Positions 1 to 12,515 of a stretch of 64,000 nucleotides of DNA are shown here, one piece after another (the stretch's first letter is position 1; every line of letters starts with the position of its first letter). Position numbers and translations under genes: made by a program. Under the pieces are notes generated by a model. It had not been told where the DNA came from. It worked only from the letters and a program-made list of their open reading frames with translations, and searched no databases. This stretch comes from Elgaria multicarinata webbii (lineage: Eukaryota > Chordata > Lepidosauria > Squamata > Anguidae). The stretch lies in NCBI RefSeq assembly GCF_023053635.1, contig NC_086180.1:40848947-40912946 (forward strand), given 5' to 3'.

Positions 1-209
1 CTCAGGAGCTCCATGTGTGCAGTGGAATCTTATAATTTCCGTGTCCGCAAGGGATCATCACATTGATGTGAATGAATCGGTTTAAGCATTACTGTATTAG
101 ATCTGGATCGTTGAACATTATTCCTGAACATCATCTGTGACCTCAACATCACTCATCTTTCTACAGTTTACACATAAACATAACATTTATAAAATAAATA
201 AAGGTACAT
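1..209. other. Unassigned sequence
   Basis: AT-rich sequence with no recognised repeat, open frame or RNA gene. Confidence 0.4.
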
Positions 210-293
210 GTAAGCCTATGCGGCAGGGTCTTGCTATTTACTGTTTTACTCTGTACAGCACCATGTACATTGATGGTGCTATATAAATAAATA

Positions 294-331
<38 letters not shown>

Positions 332-333
332 TA
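210..333 (+). repeat. L2-type retroelement 3' tail with (AAT)n
   Basis: A short 5'-truncated copy starting at GTAAGCCTATGCGGCAGGG, running through CTGTACAGCACCATGTACAT and GGTGCTATATAAATAA, then an (AAT)n tract. The same tail recurs at 40635, 52933 and 63508. Its layout (GTAAGC, GCAGGG, GTACAG, then ATAAATAA) resembles the 3' ends of L2 LINEs and the SINEs they mobilise. I infer the L2 affinity; the tail is too short to tell LINE from SINE. Confidence 0.65.
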
Positions 334-385
334 AATGTTCTGAATCTAAGCAATGTGGCTACTTCCTGAATTCCAAATTAACAGA

Positions 386-471
386 GCAGCCCTATGATGT
401 TTACTCAGAAGTAAATCCTACTATGTTCAGTGTAGCTTACTTGTAAGTAAATGTGCATAGGATTGCAGCCC
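386..471. mobile_element. Palindromic MITE, GCAATCCTAT family
   Basis: A worn inverted-repeat element. The right arm ends in TGCATAGGATTGCAGCCC and the left arm carries a degraded complement with TTTACTCAGAAGTAA. Better copies at 21107, 25841 and 33577 are flanked by TTA on both sides. Confidence 0.45.
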
Positions 472-1002
472 AGCTGTTTCAAGAGGAAGATTACAGTGGT
501 CAGCCAACCAAAATACTGAGAAAGGTCAAAGTATTAGAGCTAATATCATAAATCACAGAACAGTCAGGCATTACAATTCTGACATATCATAGTCATGACC
601 AAATTATAACTGTGGGAAGAAATTATACTGAATTAGCCCTTTCTTGACATGCTCTAAAGATTGTAATTTCATGGTATTTGGATGCCATTCCCAGGACCTG
701 CCGGTTTTCTACAGTTCTGCAGTCGTGCTTTCTGTTATTGTCAGGAGAATCTAAATGTTTCTGGAAAATTAGAAAGGATGGGGGTGGGAATAAGATGGCA
801 AGATGTATCAACAAATTATTCTGTGTGATGTATCATCACAGCATCTTTAAAACGTTAGTGTTTTCTTGACTCGACATTGCGGTAATCATGGTAATACTTA
901 ATAGGAATACGCTGTGTATTTGTGGTGTGTGACTGCTGTCCATTACTGAAATAGCTACACTCCACTGATATGTTGAACTTGCGTGGCCTGCAACAGCAGG
1001 TG
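472..1002. other. Unassigned sequence
   Basis: No recognised repeat or credible coding frame. The short open frames here are not supported by codon pattern or homology. Confidence 0.35.
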
Positions 1003-1008
1003 GGACTA

Positions 1009-1070
<62 letters not shown>
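1003..1070. repeat. (TTA)n microsatellite at a LINE 3' tail
   Basis: About 22 uninterrupted TTA units. It joins directly to the 3' end of the minus-strand LINE that begins at 1071, so it reads as an expanded (TAA)n tail. Frames reading it as poly-Asn or poly-Tyr are artefacts. Confidence 0.9.
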
Positions 1071-1071
<1 letters not shown>

Positions 1072-1691
1072 CTCGCCTTTTGCCCAATGCTGGGCCTCAA
1101 GGCGGCCTTACAAAGTTTAAAACATACATTGGGGGGCGGGGAACCAAAACCATTAACATTTAAAATACACAACAAAATTATAAGACATTAACATAGATGG
1201 AGGGCCAGATTATTCTCCAAAGGAACAAAAAAGTTTTAGCCTACTTCCAAAAACCCATCAAGGAGGGAGCCAGCCTAGCTTCCCCAGGAAGAGAGTTCCA
1301 GAGCACTGGAGCAGCCACCAAGAAGGCCCTCTCCCATGTTCCCACCAAGTGTGCCTGTGAAGATGGTGGGACTGAAAGAAGGGCTTCTCCAGAAGATCAT
1401 AAAGCACGGGCAGGCTCATAAGGGAGAATACATTCTTTCAAATAACCTGGACCTGAGCCATATAGGGCTTTATAGGTCATAACCAGCACTTTGAATTGTG
1501 CCCGGAAACAGACTGGAAGCCAGTGGACCTGTTTTAACAGGGGAGTTGTGTGCTCCCTGTAACCAGCCCCGGTCAACAATCTGGCTGCAGCTCTTTGAAC
1601 CAGCTGGAGTTTCCTAACACTCTTTAAAGGCAGCCCCACGTAGAGCGTGTTACAGTAATCCAATTGGGATGTAACTAAGGCAATCAGGATG

Positions 1692-1970
1692 TCCTCTCAG
1701 AGTGCAGGACACGGAATAATGGACTCAAGTTAAAGGAAGCCAGATTCCAGATGGACATCAGGAAAAACTTCCTGACTGTTAGAGCAGTGTGACAATGGAA
1801 TCAGTTACCTAGGGAGGTTGTGGGCTCTCCCACACTAGAGGCCTTCAAGAGGCAGCTGGACAAGCATCTGTCAGGGATGCTTTAGGGTGGATTCTTGCAT
1901 TGAGCAGGGGGTTGGGCTCGATGGCCTTGTAGGCCCCTTCCAACTCTGCTATTCTACGATTCTATGATTC
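1692..1970 (+). mobile_element. CR1 LINE 3' end nested in L2-like LINE
   Basis: Typical CR1 3'-terminal sequence: a stretch like CAGGAAAAACTTCCTGACTG, then GGTTGTGGGCTCTCCCACAC, ending in TCTACGATTCTATGATTC, the CR1 octamer-type terminus. It interrupts the minus-strand LINE between codons for ATVTH and ILIAL. ATGT appears at both junctions, a short possible target duplication. Only about 280 bp remain, the usual CR1 5' truncation. The CR1 is on the opposite strand and younger than its host. Confidence 0.85.
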
Positions 1971-2922
1971 ATGTGTCACCGTGGCCAGGTCCGACATCTC
2001 TAGGAATGGGCGCAGCTGGCGCACTAGCTTTAACTGTGCAAATGCACTCCTGGCCACTGCCGAAACCTGGGCTTCCAGGCTCAGGGCTGAATTCAGAAGT
2101 ACACCCAAGCTGCGGACCTGTGTCTTCAGGGGGAGTGTAACCCCATCCAACACAAGCTGAATCCCTATTCCCTGATCTGCCTTTCGACTGACCAGGAGCA
2201 CCTCTGTCTTATCTGGATTAAGCTTCAATTTGTTCGCCCTCATCCAATCCATTACTGCCAACAAATACCAGTTTAGCACAGAAACCACTTCCTTGGAATT
2301 GGGTGGAAAGGAGTAGTAGAGTTGGGTGTCATCAACGTACTGGTAGAACCTCACCCCACAACTCCGGATAACCTCTCCGAACGGCTTCATGTGTATGTTA
2401 AATAGAATGGGGGACAAAACAGAGCCCTGAGGGACTCCACAGGTCAACGGCCAAGGAGTCGAACAGGAGTCCCCCAGTACCACCTTCTGGGTCTGTCCAT
2501 CCAGGAAGGAATGGAGCCACTGTAAAACAGTTCCTCCAAGACCCATCCCAGCAAGGCAGCCCAGAAGGATACCATGGTCGATGGTATTGAACGCCGCTGG
2601 TCCAGCAGAACCAGCAGGGACACATTCCCCCTGCCAAGTCCCGGCGAAGATCATCCACCAAGTCGACCAAAGCTGTTTCTGTCCCATAACCAAGCCTGAA
2701 GCCAGATTGAAAAGGATCTAGATAATCCATCTCATCCAGGAATCCCTGGAGTTGGGAGGCCACCACACGCTCCAATACCTTGCCCAAAAATGGGATGCTG
2801 GAGACTGACCGGTAGTTATCCAATACAGTGGGGGCCAAGGAGGGCTTTTTCAGTATGGGTCTTACCACTGCCTCCTTCAGGCAGGCTGGGACCCTACCTT
2901 GGTGAAGGGAGGCATTGACCAC
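1962..2922 (-). pseudogene. LINE reverse transcriptase remnant
   Basis: Two overlapping minus-strand frames (2398-2922 and 1962-2693) together read most of an L2-like RT. Motif B (GVPQGSVLSP) and motif C (YVDDTQLY) are intact, but motif A has Asn for the first catalytic Asp and the frame changes between the two parts. The open frame ends at the CR1 junction (ATVTHES), and the thumb region resumes beyond the insertion (DYCNTLYVGLPLK, about 1397-1663). It once encoded the enzyme for target-primed reverse transcription. Confidence 0.8.
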
Positions 2923-3410
2923 TCCGCTTACCTACTCGGCCAGTCCCCCTCTGGCAGCTTTTATAAGCCAGGAAGGGCAAGGATCTAGTATACATGTGGT
3001 GGCTCTCACCAATCCAAGCACCCTGTCCACATCATTGGACTGTGCAAATTGAAAGGTATCCAATAATACTGGACAAGCAGGTGCCAAAGTTACATCCACT
3101 GGGTCTGTATCAACAATAGCATCCAATTCAGAGCGGATCCGAGCAATTTTGTCTGCTAAGTGCTGGGCAAATTGGTCACAGCAGGCTGTTGAAAGGTCTG
3201 GAATCACTTTTGGGGGGCTAGAGTGTAGAAGGCCACTGACCACCTGTAACAGCTCTGCTGGACGGCTCTTTGCAGATGCAATAGTGGCAGAGAAAAAAAG
3301 TTTTTTCGCTGCCAGAATTGCCACAGAGTAGGCCTTCAAATAGGCTCTAGCCTGTATACATACATTTGGAGGACTGATGCAAACACACATATCTGGCCAC
3401 ATCAACTGGT

Positions 3411-4865
<1,455 letters not shown>

Positions 4866-5055
4866 ATTTGGGGCAAGGGACATGGCTCAGTGGTAGAGTA
4901 CATTTGTTGCCTTCAAAAGGTCACAGGTTCAATCCCTGGCATCTCCAGGTAGGTAAGGAAAAGACCACTGTCTGAACCTGGAGGAGACCTGCTACTGGTC
5001 AGTGTTGGCAATACTGGTTCAAGGAGGTGGTTACCCATGTACTCCATTTAAGTCA
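4866..5055 (+). mobile_element. tRNA-derived SINE
   Basis: The head keeps Pol III promoter boxes: A-box-like TGGCTCAGTGGTAGAG at 4883-4898 and B-box-like GGTTCAATCCC at 4926-4936. It continues CTGGCATCTCCAGGTAGG and a tail with GTCAGTGTTGGCAATACTGG. A minus-strand copy of the same family lies at 43054-43275. It is a decayed retroposed copy, not a tRNA gene, because no cloverleaf 3' half or CCA-side acceptor stem follows. Confidence 0.8.
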
Positions 5056-5334
5056 ATTCTTATAAGAAAACAATACTAGTAGAACATGAACAAGAAACTA
5101 CTAGGACTTCAGTCTCATGGGAGTTCTGTTATTGGGAGGCAATAAAATTTGACATCATAAAAATGTATATCGTCTTTCATTAAATTATTACCAGATTTTG
5201 TACTGTTCACACTACCCAATAGGTTGAATGGTTTATTTATTAAGTCCAGAGTTACTTTGTGATTATATGCAATGTATTCTTGTATAAAAGAATACAGTAT
5301 ATGTTTCTGGTCAGGAGATTATGGTCCCAAGTTA

Positions 5335-5488
5335 TGGTCTGAAAGCACATGAGACAGCCACCTTGTTGAAGCTAAACAGGTCTGGGTCTAGTCAGTGCTT
5401 GCAGGGGAGACTAACCAGGAATCACAGGTAGCCACCTTAAGTTCCACAATTGAAGAAAAGTAGGATATAAATGTAATAAATAAATAAT
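5335..5488 (+). mobile_element. 5S-rRNA-derived SINE
   Basis: The body parallels 5S rRNA: CCTTGTTGAAGCTAAACAGG at the box A position, then TCTGGGTCTAGTCAGTGCTT and GGGGAGACTAACCAGGAA. It ends in the LINE-like tail GGATATAAATGTAATAAATA. 5S-derived SINEs with an L2-type tail are known from lizards (I recall the name 5S-Sauria). The copy is several percent diverged. It is separate from the true 5S retrocopy at 14418. Confidence 0.75.
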
Positions 5489-6794
5489 AGATACTATCAA
5501 ATTGAGGAGGTGAGGGTGCAAAAGGGTTTGATATGCCATTTGTCACTGCTGGGTCATTTGGTTCGTTACAATGGTGAGGTGGGGGTATATAGGACCCACT
5601 TGTTAAAATTAAGTAAAAGTTGTTGTACTATCATCCTACAAAGTTGAAGCTGTACTTGTTAGTGCAAAGCCATGCCCCAAGGGTGTGATTATCTCCTGAT
5701 AACCATGGCTCCTTCTTCTGCCTTATTGCTAATTAATTTAATTAATTAAGGAAACCTTTCCCCAAGTGGACTTGATTTAATATGCAGTATGTAATTAGCA
5801 TCTCTTAGAAATGTAGATGAGATCATTTTCTTTACAGTTACACATGCAAAGACAGAGCCACACAAGACATGGAGCTCGTTTTCGTAGGCACTGTGCATCG
5901 CCGTTTACTGCTTTATATAAGACATAAAAAACGAGGGAGGCTTTGATGGGATTATTTAGACAAGAAACGTACACGCACGCTACACTCACAAGTTGGGGTG
6001 TGCTTGTCAGCATGGGTTCTGAGGAAACAGCAATGGAGTGAAAAACATTTACAGTAATAGGCTGACTGCCCATGATATGGGACTAATATCACAGGCTGGC
6101 ATCTCAATCCGTCATTCAGATACAATGGCTATTTCTTCCTTTTGGGAAAACTAATCCTGGCCACCCGGAATTAGAGCTCATGGGCACTTCTTTGTACCTA
6201 ACATTCAAAACTGTAGCAGTAGCCAAGAGCACTTCTCCTGCTCTTTGTGTAAAAAAAAAAGGGGGGGAGGGGGGAGGCTCAATCTTTTTCTCAGACACAG
6301 GCTAAGAGAAATTGACTGTCATTCATGTCTTTGTAATCTTGAGGCTATATTGCTGTAATGCAATGTACCAGGGACTGCCCTCCGTGACTTTTCACTAGCT
6401 TTGCCTGCTGCAGAATAGACTAGCAGCACGGCTGCTAATGAGTTTGAAGTAGTGATGGACGAAAGCCTCCTCCCCTTGCCTCGTTCTCCTTGGATGGCGC
6501 CCTTGGGAAATAGCTCTGCTCATTCCAAACCAAGCTGAGTTAAATTGGACCCCGGTGCACTTCTGACAGGGGGGACGAAGGGCTCTGTTTTCTCCTCCCC
6601 CCACCAAACCCATCAGTGAACCATAAAAACTCCTGCCTCCTCATCCAATCACAAGTTTCCCTTCCACCCTTCCACCTCCAACACCCTACCTCACCTGCTT
6701 GCTTTTTGGCCCCATAGTCACCATAGGAAGAGAGAGAAAGGGTGGTTTCTCTCCCCTCTCTTTCAGTGCCTGGTACCATCCCATATTCTCACTG
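5489..6794. other. Unassigned sequence
   Basis: About 1.3 kb with no recognised repeat beyond a short A/G homopolymer near 6250. No credible exon. Confidence 0.35.
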
Positions 6795-6998
6795 GCACAT
6801 TGTTTTAACTGTTTTAACTGCATCTATTGCTTTTAAATTATATATTGTTTTAACTTGGATTATGGTTTAATTTGTTTTTAACTGTGTATATTTATTGTTT
6901 TATACTGTATGTTTTTATCTGTACGCCACCCTGAGATCTTAGTGATATAGGGCGGGATATAAATATTTCAAATAAATAGATAAATAAATAAATACTTC
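6795..6998 (+). mobile_element. L2-like LINE 3' tail
   Basis: T-rich 3' UTR (TTGTTTTAACTGTTTTAACT) followed by GTACGCCACCCTGAGATCTT and GGGCGGGATATAAATA, then an A/T tail. This GCC-CCC-GAG...GGCGGTATAAAT ending is shared by many LINE tails in the window. Only the 3' end survives. Confidence 0.7.
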
Positions 6999-6999
6999 C

Positions 7000-7165
7000 T
7001 GCTGTTACAGGAGCCAGAACTATACGTTTCTTTTAAAAATGTACCTTTAATGTGTGTTTTTTATTCTGTTTTTATTCTTTTATTCTATTTGTCCACTGCT
7101 CTGAAATTCTTGAATGGGGAGCAGTTTTTAAGTATTGTAAATAAAAATAAATAAATAAGAAATGC
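7000..7165 (+). mobile_element. Degraded LINE 3' tail
   Basis: T-rich sequence ending in GAGCAGTTTTTAAGTATTGT then AAATAAAAATAAATAAATAA. It is the same kind of tail as at 8281-8562 but more decayed. Confidence 0.5.
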
Positions 7166-7662
7166 TGAGTAGGTTAGAGATTCCCATGTAGGATGAAGGC
7201 AAATGGGAGGGTGCCATGGAAAGGCTTGGATGCAGCTGGCGAGTTGAACAAGCCATCTGTGGGAGGAAAGGAGGAACTCAATTCTTCTTTGACTTGGATT
7301 CCGATCCAAACTGCAAATGTTTGCCTTGTCTGTGAAGCAAACGTTATGGGATTTGTATTCTGAGCCAAGGAAACATGAAACTCAGCATAGAGAAATAAAG
7401 GGAACTGTCAATTTCAGTTTCTCCCGCATTCAGTTTCCTCTGTCCCATGGCTTTGAGTACTTAGCTTTTAAACATCTGGGTAAAGGTCACCTCTTTTTTT
7501 CTGACAGGCTCCTCCTCTTTATTAGCAGTATGGCAGGCATGTACATCATGGTCCTCGCCATGCTGGGAATAGGTGCACCTGCTGAATTGGGCTGGTTCGG
7601 GTGGGTGAGAATTTTATAACACCTTACCAAAATTCACAATGCTATTCACATCTGGAAGAGGA

Positions 7663-7694
<32 letters not shown>

Positions 7695-7799
7695 TTTAAA
7701 TGATTGTGGGAGAAAGCAAAACTGACAGATTTAGCCATCCCTAGTATTCAATCACTCTTTAAAAGGCAGCAGAACCAAGCTAGGCTTGGGAAGTGGAGG
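7166..7799. other. Unassigned sequence with (GT)n at 7669-7694
   Basis: No recognised element. The 100-codon plus frame at 7317-7619 shows no domain or splice context and is not called as a gene. Confidence 0.35.
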
Positions 7800-8562
7800 A
7801 AAGCAAATGGGGATAGTGCTAGAATGCCCTTTCTTTGGAACTCCCTGCCCCTGGAAGCAGGGTTGCCACGAGGACCTGGCTGGATCCAGGAGCCCAGTGG
7901 ACACCATGCATCCGTCTCCCCGGCCCAGCCAGGTGCTCCTCTTGTGAGCATGGATGCCCCCTGAGTGCCTGCAAGGCGCCAGCGAGTGCTCGGCAGCTGC
8001 CCACTCATGCACTGAAATTGCACGCTTCCCCCTTCCTGCATCAATGGTGGCTGTCACTGACACAACGGGAGGGAGTGCGCATTTCCAGGGGTCTCCGTAG
8101 ATGGTGCCTTCCCTCCCTGGAACAATGGCGCTCTTAAAGGCCCCATTGACTCAAGGGTAAAGATGTGAATGCTCCAGCAGAGGCTCACGTAGCCCAGTGA
8201 GCAGGGGTGGAAGCTAGCAGCAATGGGGCACGTGCCCCCTGAACCTCACACAGGTGAGTTTGCCCACCCCTACCTGGAAGTCAGGCAGCCGCCGAGACTG
8301 AGTTGCTTCCAATACCTCCTGAAAACACTTCTGTTCCAGGAAGCCTTTCTTAAATGGACAACCATGCCTTTCAATGGAATTCTGTTTTTAATCATTTTAA
8401 TACATTGTTTTTATCTTTTTATTGCTGTTCTTCTTATGTTCACCACTCCAGAATCTGTAATTTCATTTTGTATTTATTTGTAGCATTTATATACTGCCAA
8501 ATATAATAGAATCTCTCTGTTAGATATGGAGCAGTCTACAAATATTGTAAATAAATAAAATT
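7800..8562 (+). mobile_element. L2-like LINE 3' region split by hAT element
   Basis: Left part to 7857 (TTTGGAACTCCCTGCCCCTG, the LINE segment coding for a WNSLPLE-type motif). It resumes at 8281 with the downstream LINE region (CTCCTGAAAACACTTCTGTT), a T-rich 3' UTR, and a tail GGAGCAGTCTACAAATATTG-AAATAAATAAAA. The two halves join in order when the hAT element at 7858-8272 is ignored, showing the LINE was there first. Confidence 0.7.
7858..8272. mobile_element. Non-autonomous hAT element with 8-bp TSD
   Basis: A 415-bp insertion in a LINE. It starts CAGGGTTGCCAC and ends as the complement of TAGGGGTGGGCAAAC. The octamer CCTGGAAG flanks it on both sides (7850-7857 and 8273-8280). An 8-bp duplication with YAGGG-type ends is diagnostic for hAT transposons. 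The interior is GC-richer than the surroundings and has no transposase, so it was mobilised in trans. Several short overlapping frames inside are noise. Confidence 0.85.
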
Positions 8563-9970
8563 GGAAGAAAGTTGGGCTTCTGATTACAATATTAAACATA
8601 TTAGGATCCTTATTTTCTATTTTCTGCCTTTCATACTTTTTATTTGTTTTGGGAACAGTGACTCTCTTAGCTATTAAAATACCATTAAAATTATCTTCCC
8701 TGCCATGTGATATAAATCGAATTATATTTAGGATGAAATAGATATTTCCATCATCAAAAATTTGAATGAGATTAGACATTTTTTTTATTTACATGCAGCT
8801 TGACTCACATATTAGCTGCAGTCCTTCAGCTAATTGTCTTTTTCTAAAGGTGGACCGTCAATACTGAAGTCATTCAAATAGAAACTTAATTCCTACACTA
8901 CTCAAATAATCAGTAAGGTGCATTTAAAAATATATTCTGCTACTTCGAATCTGGTCATACTCTGCAAATATGTATTGAATACAAATGTCAGAGATCCTAA
9001 TAAGTAAAGGAGTTTGGGGGGGGGGGGGAAATGAGGAAATAGTTTTAATGTTCACCATATGTTCTCAGGTAGCAGAGCATTATTTTCAGGGGCATATTGA
9101 GCATTGATTACCAGAATGCTGAGATTTGGCATGAAAGCAAATGACAGATGTGGGGATTGTGGGAAAGAAAATTGGAATGTGTTCCTTTATGTTGTGGCAA
9201 TATACAGTAGTGTTTCTTTGGAGAAAATGAAAAGGGGGAAAAATGAATCTGATTATGGACGGTGACATTCTTTTTGATCCAGAAATATTTGTGCTAGGTG
9301 ACCTGAACGGTCCTTTGAATTTAAATGAAGCACAAAAGAAATTCCTGTTAAGATCAAATGGGATTGCTATAGGGATGGGGATATAGAAAGGTATTAAATA
9401 CAGATAATCACCTTTTTCAGAGTAAAGACAGTGAGGAATTGTGGCCTATTTTTACAAAAAAAAATATGACTAACTATGGATGATATAAAAATTGCAGTGA
9501 ATGCTGCTATAAAATCAAAATGATATATTTAACAAATGTTAAAACAGTATAAAAATAACACTATCCTACAATATATCTTTGACATCTTAGGAACACTGAT
9601 TCCCAAACAGGTTATTTAAGCTAGAACTAACTAACTTCCTAAATATGCCATTGTTACAGACCAGCAACACCCTGTTCTGTGAGTGAAGGAGGAAAAGAAT
9701 GCAAAATAGTGTGCCCTCACTCTTTTTTGCCCTGGCTTTTCCACTGCCACCAGGTGGAAACCTTTCTTTCTCTAGCTGCCTTCACTAAGTGTGGGATTGG
9801 CTATTAGACGTGGGGTGGGTAAGCTAAAAAGAAGAAACCACAACATCTCAAATAACAAAGGTTACATTTTACTGGAGAAAAATGGCAATAGGAACAACTT
9901 ACAAAATCCTAATACACAGAGAGAGAGAGAGCACAAAATCATTTCAGCTATAGGGTAATAAATCAATCAG
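8563..9970. other. Unassigned sequence
   Basis: About 1.4 kb of AT-rich unique-looking sequence with a G homopolymer near 9017 and a short GA tract near 9920. No exon or recognised element. Confidence 0.35.
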
Positions 9971-10101
9971 GGCAGGATTTACACTACTGCTTTATAACAG
10001 TTTATAATGGTTTTGACAACTGTTCGGGAGCAGGACACATTCCATATACCATTTTAAAAACCGTTTTCAAGTGCTGTATCCTGCTTGGTATAGATCTGGC
10101 C
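9971..10101. mobile_element. Hairpin MITE, CAAGCAGGATATAG family
   Basis: The right arm ends TGTATCCTGCTTGGTATAGATCTGGCC. The centre reads CACTACTGCTTTATAACAGT, as in better copies at 52172 and 61130, and the left arm is shortened. No clear target duplication survives. Confidence 0.6.
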
Positions 10102-10160
10102 CAGGGATAAACACATCCAGCTAAGTAGACTGTTTCCTTGTTTTGTCCAGGTCTCTTATT

Positions 10161-10236
10161 CAACAATCCTCTACTCATAAATCCCATTGAGTTTAATGGG
10201 ACTTACTCCCAGGTAAGCGGGTGTAGGATTACAGAC
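10161..10236. mobile_element. Palindromic MITE, GCAATCCTAT family
   Basis: Inverted repeat: CAACAATCCTCTACTCATAA on the left pairs with TAAGCGGGTGTAGGATTACA on the right around TCCCATTGAGTTTAATGGGA. The TTA at 10237-10239 on its right side is also the left target duplication of the next MITE. Confidence 0.6.
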
Positions 10237-10239
10237 TTA

Positions 10240-10369
10240 GGCCTTAGCTAGACCTAAGGTTTATCCTGGGGTCATCCCTGCCTGCTCCCGGGATATCCTG
10301 TGTGTCATTTACATGAACGGGGATGACTCCGGGACAATCCCGGGATAAACCTTAGGTCTAGCTAAGGCC
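10240..10369. mobile_element. 130-bp hairpin MITE with TTA target duplication
   Basis: Long terminal inverted repeats (GGCCTTAGCTAGACCTAAGG and its complement) with TTA on each side (10237-10239, 10370-10372). The centre holds the shared core at 10297-10322 (CCTGTGTGTCATTTACATGA). Three-bp TWA duplications and GGCC-type ends fit PIF/Harbinger MITEs. A sister copy lies at 57938-58078. Confidence 0.85.
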
Positions 10370-10372
10370 TTA

Positions 10373-10649
10373 CTGTCCTGGGTCCAGCTCTCATTCTACC
10401 AGTTCTTCAATTCCAGCAGCTCTGAATTATTCTTGAGAAAGAAACCATAGAGGACAACAGGCTGGAGTGGTATAGCTTCAGATTTACCTATCACTTGTAC
10501 ACCCATTTTAACCAATTCTGTGCCCCCAAAGCTTCTTTCTCTATGCTATGCCAGCAAACTCTTATAACCCTGCTTTTACACATATTTAGGAACATTTCAA
10601 ATGAAGAAAAAAATCTTACAATGAGCAGGGCAAAAGTGGCAGGACCAAT

Positions 10650-10687
<38 letters not shown>

Positions 10688-12014
10688 ACTGCCAAAACCT
10701 AAACCTTAGGGGAGGCATTTAAAACTTTTAGAATGGAGGAAACTGCACAAAAGACTGGAAAACTACCAAACGACTGGTGGCTGGAGGAATAGCAGTCGGA
10801 CCTACTGGTGAACCCTCGAGAGCTGGATTAGGCCCACAGGTGGGCCAGATTTTGTCACAGGGCCTGTGGTTTTGTAACCCTGGCCTACGCTTCCTTTATT
10901 TCAGCATTTTAATTTAGTGTGTGTGTGTGTGTGTGGGGTGTATTTTGTTACTGCTATTATTACATAATTGTGAGTAAAAAATCCTTGCCATTTGAATGCA
11001 GTTCACTCAGAGATATACCAGTAAATACATAAATACCTACTTCCCACTCCCGTGCTAGGTGCTAACAACTCCTTTTTCAGCGTGTTTTGTCTTTCCAGAT
11101 AGGAAGCAAAATAAGGGCACTTAGCAGTTTAGGCCCTGGCCAGGCCTGAATGTGGGATAAAGAAAGGGAGTGTGTGTGTGTGTGTTTTAGAAAAGTAAAT
11201 AAAATTCCCCCAAAATGGCTTTCCCCAAAATGGCTTTCAGTGCCATTTTGGCTGAAATGAATTATTTATATTTAATTAATTCAATCAATCAACCTTTATT
11301 TGCAGTCAACAGACCAATATTACAGCATGTAAGTACTCACACATTTATAAAAAATGCATGATGGTGAAAAGAAAGGATACACAATCTGTAAAAATGCTAA
11401 TCAGTAGATTTAAAGAAATGATCAAACATCCACGAGTGGTCCAATGAGAATAGCCAGATTCAGAAATTTAGCCACTTGCTCAGTAACTGGCTTATTGGTG
11501 CCCTGGAGTAAAATAATCATAAGAGAGACTCAGGAGAGGAACCAGAGAAACACTGTATAATAGGACATATTACGTAGGTCTTTCCTGGCCTCTTGATAAA
11601 AAAAAAAAAAAAAAACTCAGCATGTTCTTTTCCAGCCTCCATTTTTAGTAGTGATCGGTGAACTCACTGTGGTTCGAATCATAAAGGGATCACCAATTAA
11701 AAGCAACTTTTGAAGAAGGCCAAAACAGTTCCCCCTACTGCTGACTGTTGTGAATTGCAGTTTTGAATATGAGAAACAAGCAAAGAAAGGGCAGCTTCAA
11801 CCAATGGACTGAGTTAAATGGCCCTATCTCTTTCGTATTTCTTTATTTCTTTTCTTTTATGTTCTTATTCATCTAGTTCCATAACACCAACAAAGGTATC
11901 ACGTTATTAAGCCATGCTGTAGAAAACATTTACTTTAAAGATGAAAGTTGGTAAGTTTTTGCTGGTAGAGGTTGCTTTCCATTTCGATAGGATTTCACTA
12001 TAATAGTGCATATG

Positions 12015-12049
<35 letters not shown>

Positions 12050-12515
12050 TGTTCTCATAGCCATAGTAGCTCCTGCGATTCAGTATTCAGGCTATTTTTA
12101 CTATTGGAATGGCTCACAACTCATATGTCTGACAACAGTGATATCAGAATAAGTGGCCACCAGAGGGCACTAGAGAATGACAATGTGACAAGAACGAAAG
12201 AAAATCGCCAGTTTTTGAACCTGTTTGATAATTTTAGGACCCATGAAAGTGGTTGCATTCTTTTTTTAAGCCTAGCCTCAGAGAAACAAACAACAAGAAA
12301 ATATAAGCAAAAATATCAGAAATTCCTTTCCTTTTGAAAGGTAAATATGTATGAATATATGAAGGAGCAATGTACTTTTTCTTTTGGAGCAGTGAAAACA
12401 CAGCTATGGCCTATTACACCTAGTTATGTTTAACTATGAAGAAGGACCTAACACAAAACAATGAGGCAAAACAATACTCTTCTCAAATTTCGTTCCAGAT
12501 AACATATTCAATCTA
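10373..12515. other. Unassigned sequence with dinucleotide tracts
   Basis: Contains (CT)n at 10653-10684, short (TG)n near 10916 and 11167, a tandem duplication of CCCCAAAATGGCTTTC near 11207-11238, a poly-A near 11600 and (CA)n at 12017-12048. I recognise no exon. A Leu/Thr/His-rich frame at 11972-12337 crosses the CA tract and is not a gene. Confidence 0.4.

Larger units (their letters stand above)
1071..3405 (-). mobile_element. L2-like LINE, 5'-truncated, split by CR1
   Basis: Minus-strand non-LTR retrotransposon carrying the region upstream of reverse transcriptase (conceptual ...DPCPSWLIK), the RT domain and the thumb/C-terminal region, then a 3' UTR and (TAA)n tail. Landmarks on the minus strand are NYRSVSSIPFLGKVLERVV, AAFNTIDHGILL, GVPQGSVLSPILFN and YVDDTQLY. 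The motif A catalytic Asp is replaced by Asn (AFNTIDH instead of AFDTIDH), and the RT frame shifts near 2600. A CR1 3' end sits at about 1692-1970. These motifs fit the L2/CR1 part of the Jockey group. The endonuclease region is missing. This is a dead copy, and the 3' UTR differs from that of the 47.5-kb copy, so it is probably another subfamily. Confidence 0.85.

Noticed and set aside
836-1191. Poly-Asn and poly-Tyr frames
   Set aside because: They are translations of the (TTA)n tract at 1003-1070, not genes.
4883-4936. A tRNA gene (A and B box present)
   Set aside because: The downstream sequence is SINE body, the acceptor stem cannot be completed, and a second copy exists at 43054.
7317-7619. 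100-codon plus frame with hydrophobic stretch
   Set aside because: The hydrophobic run is too short and isolated to support a membrane protein, and no gene context is present.
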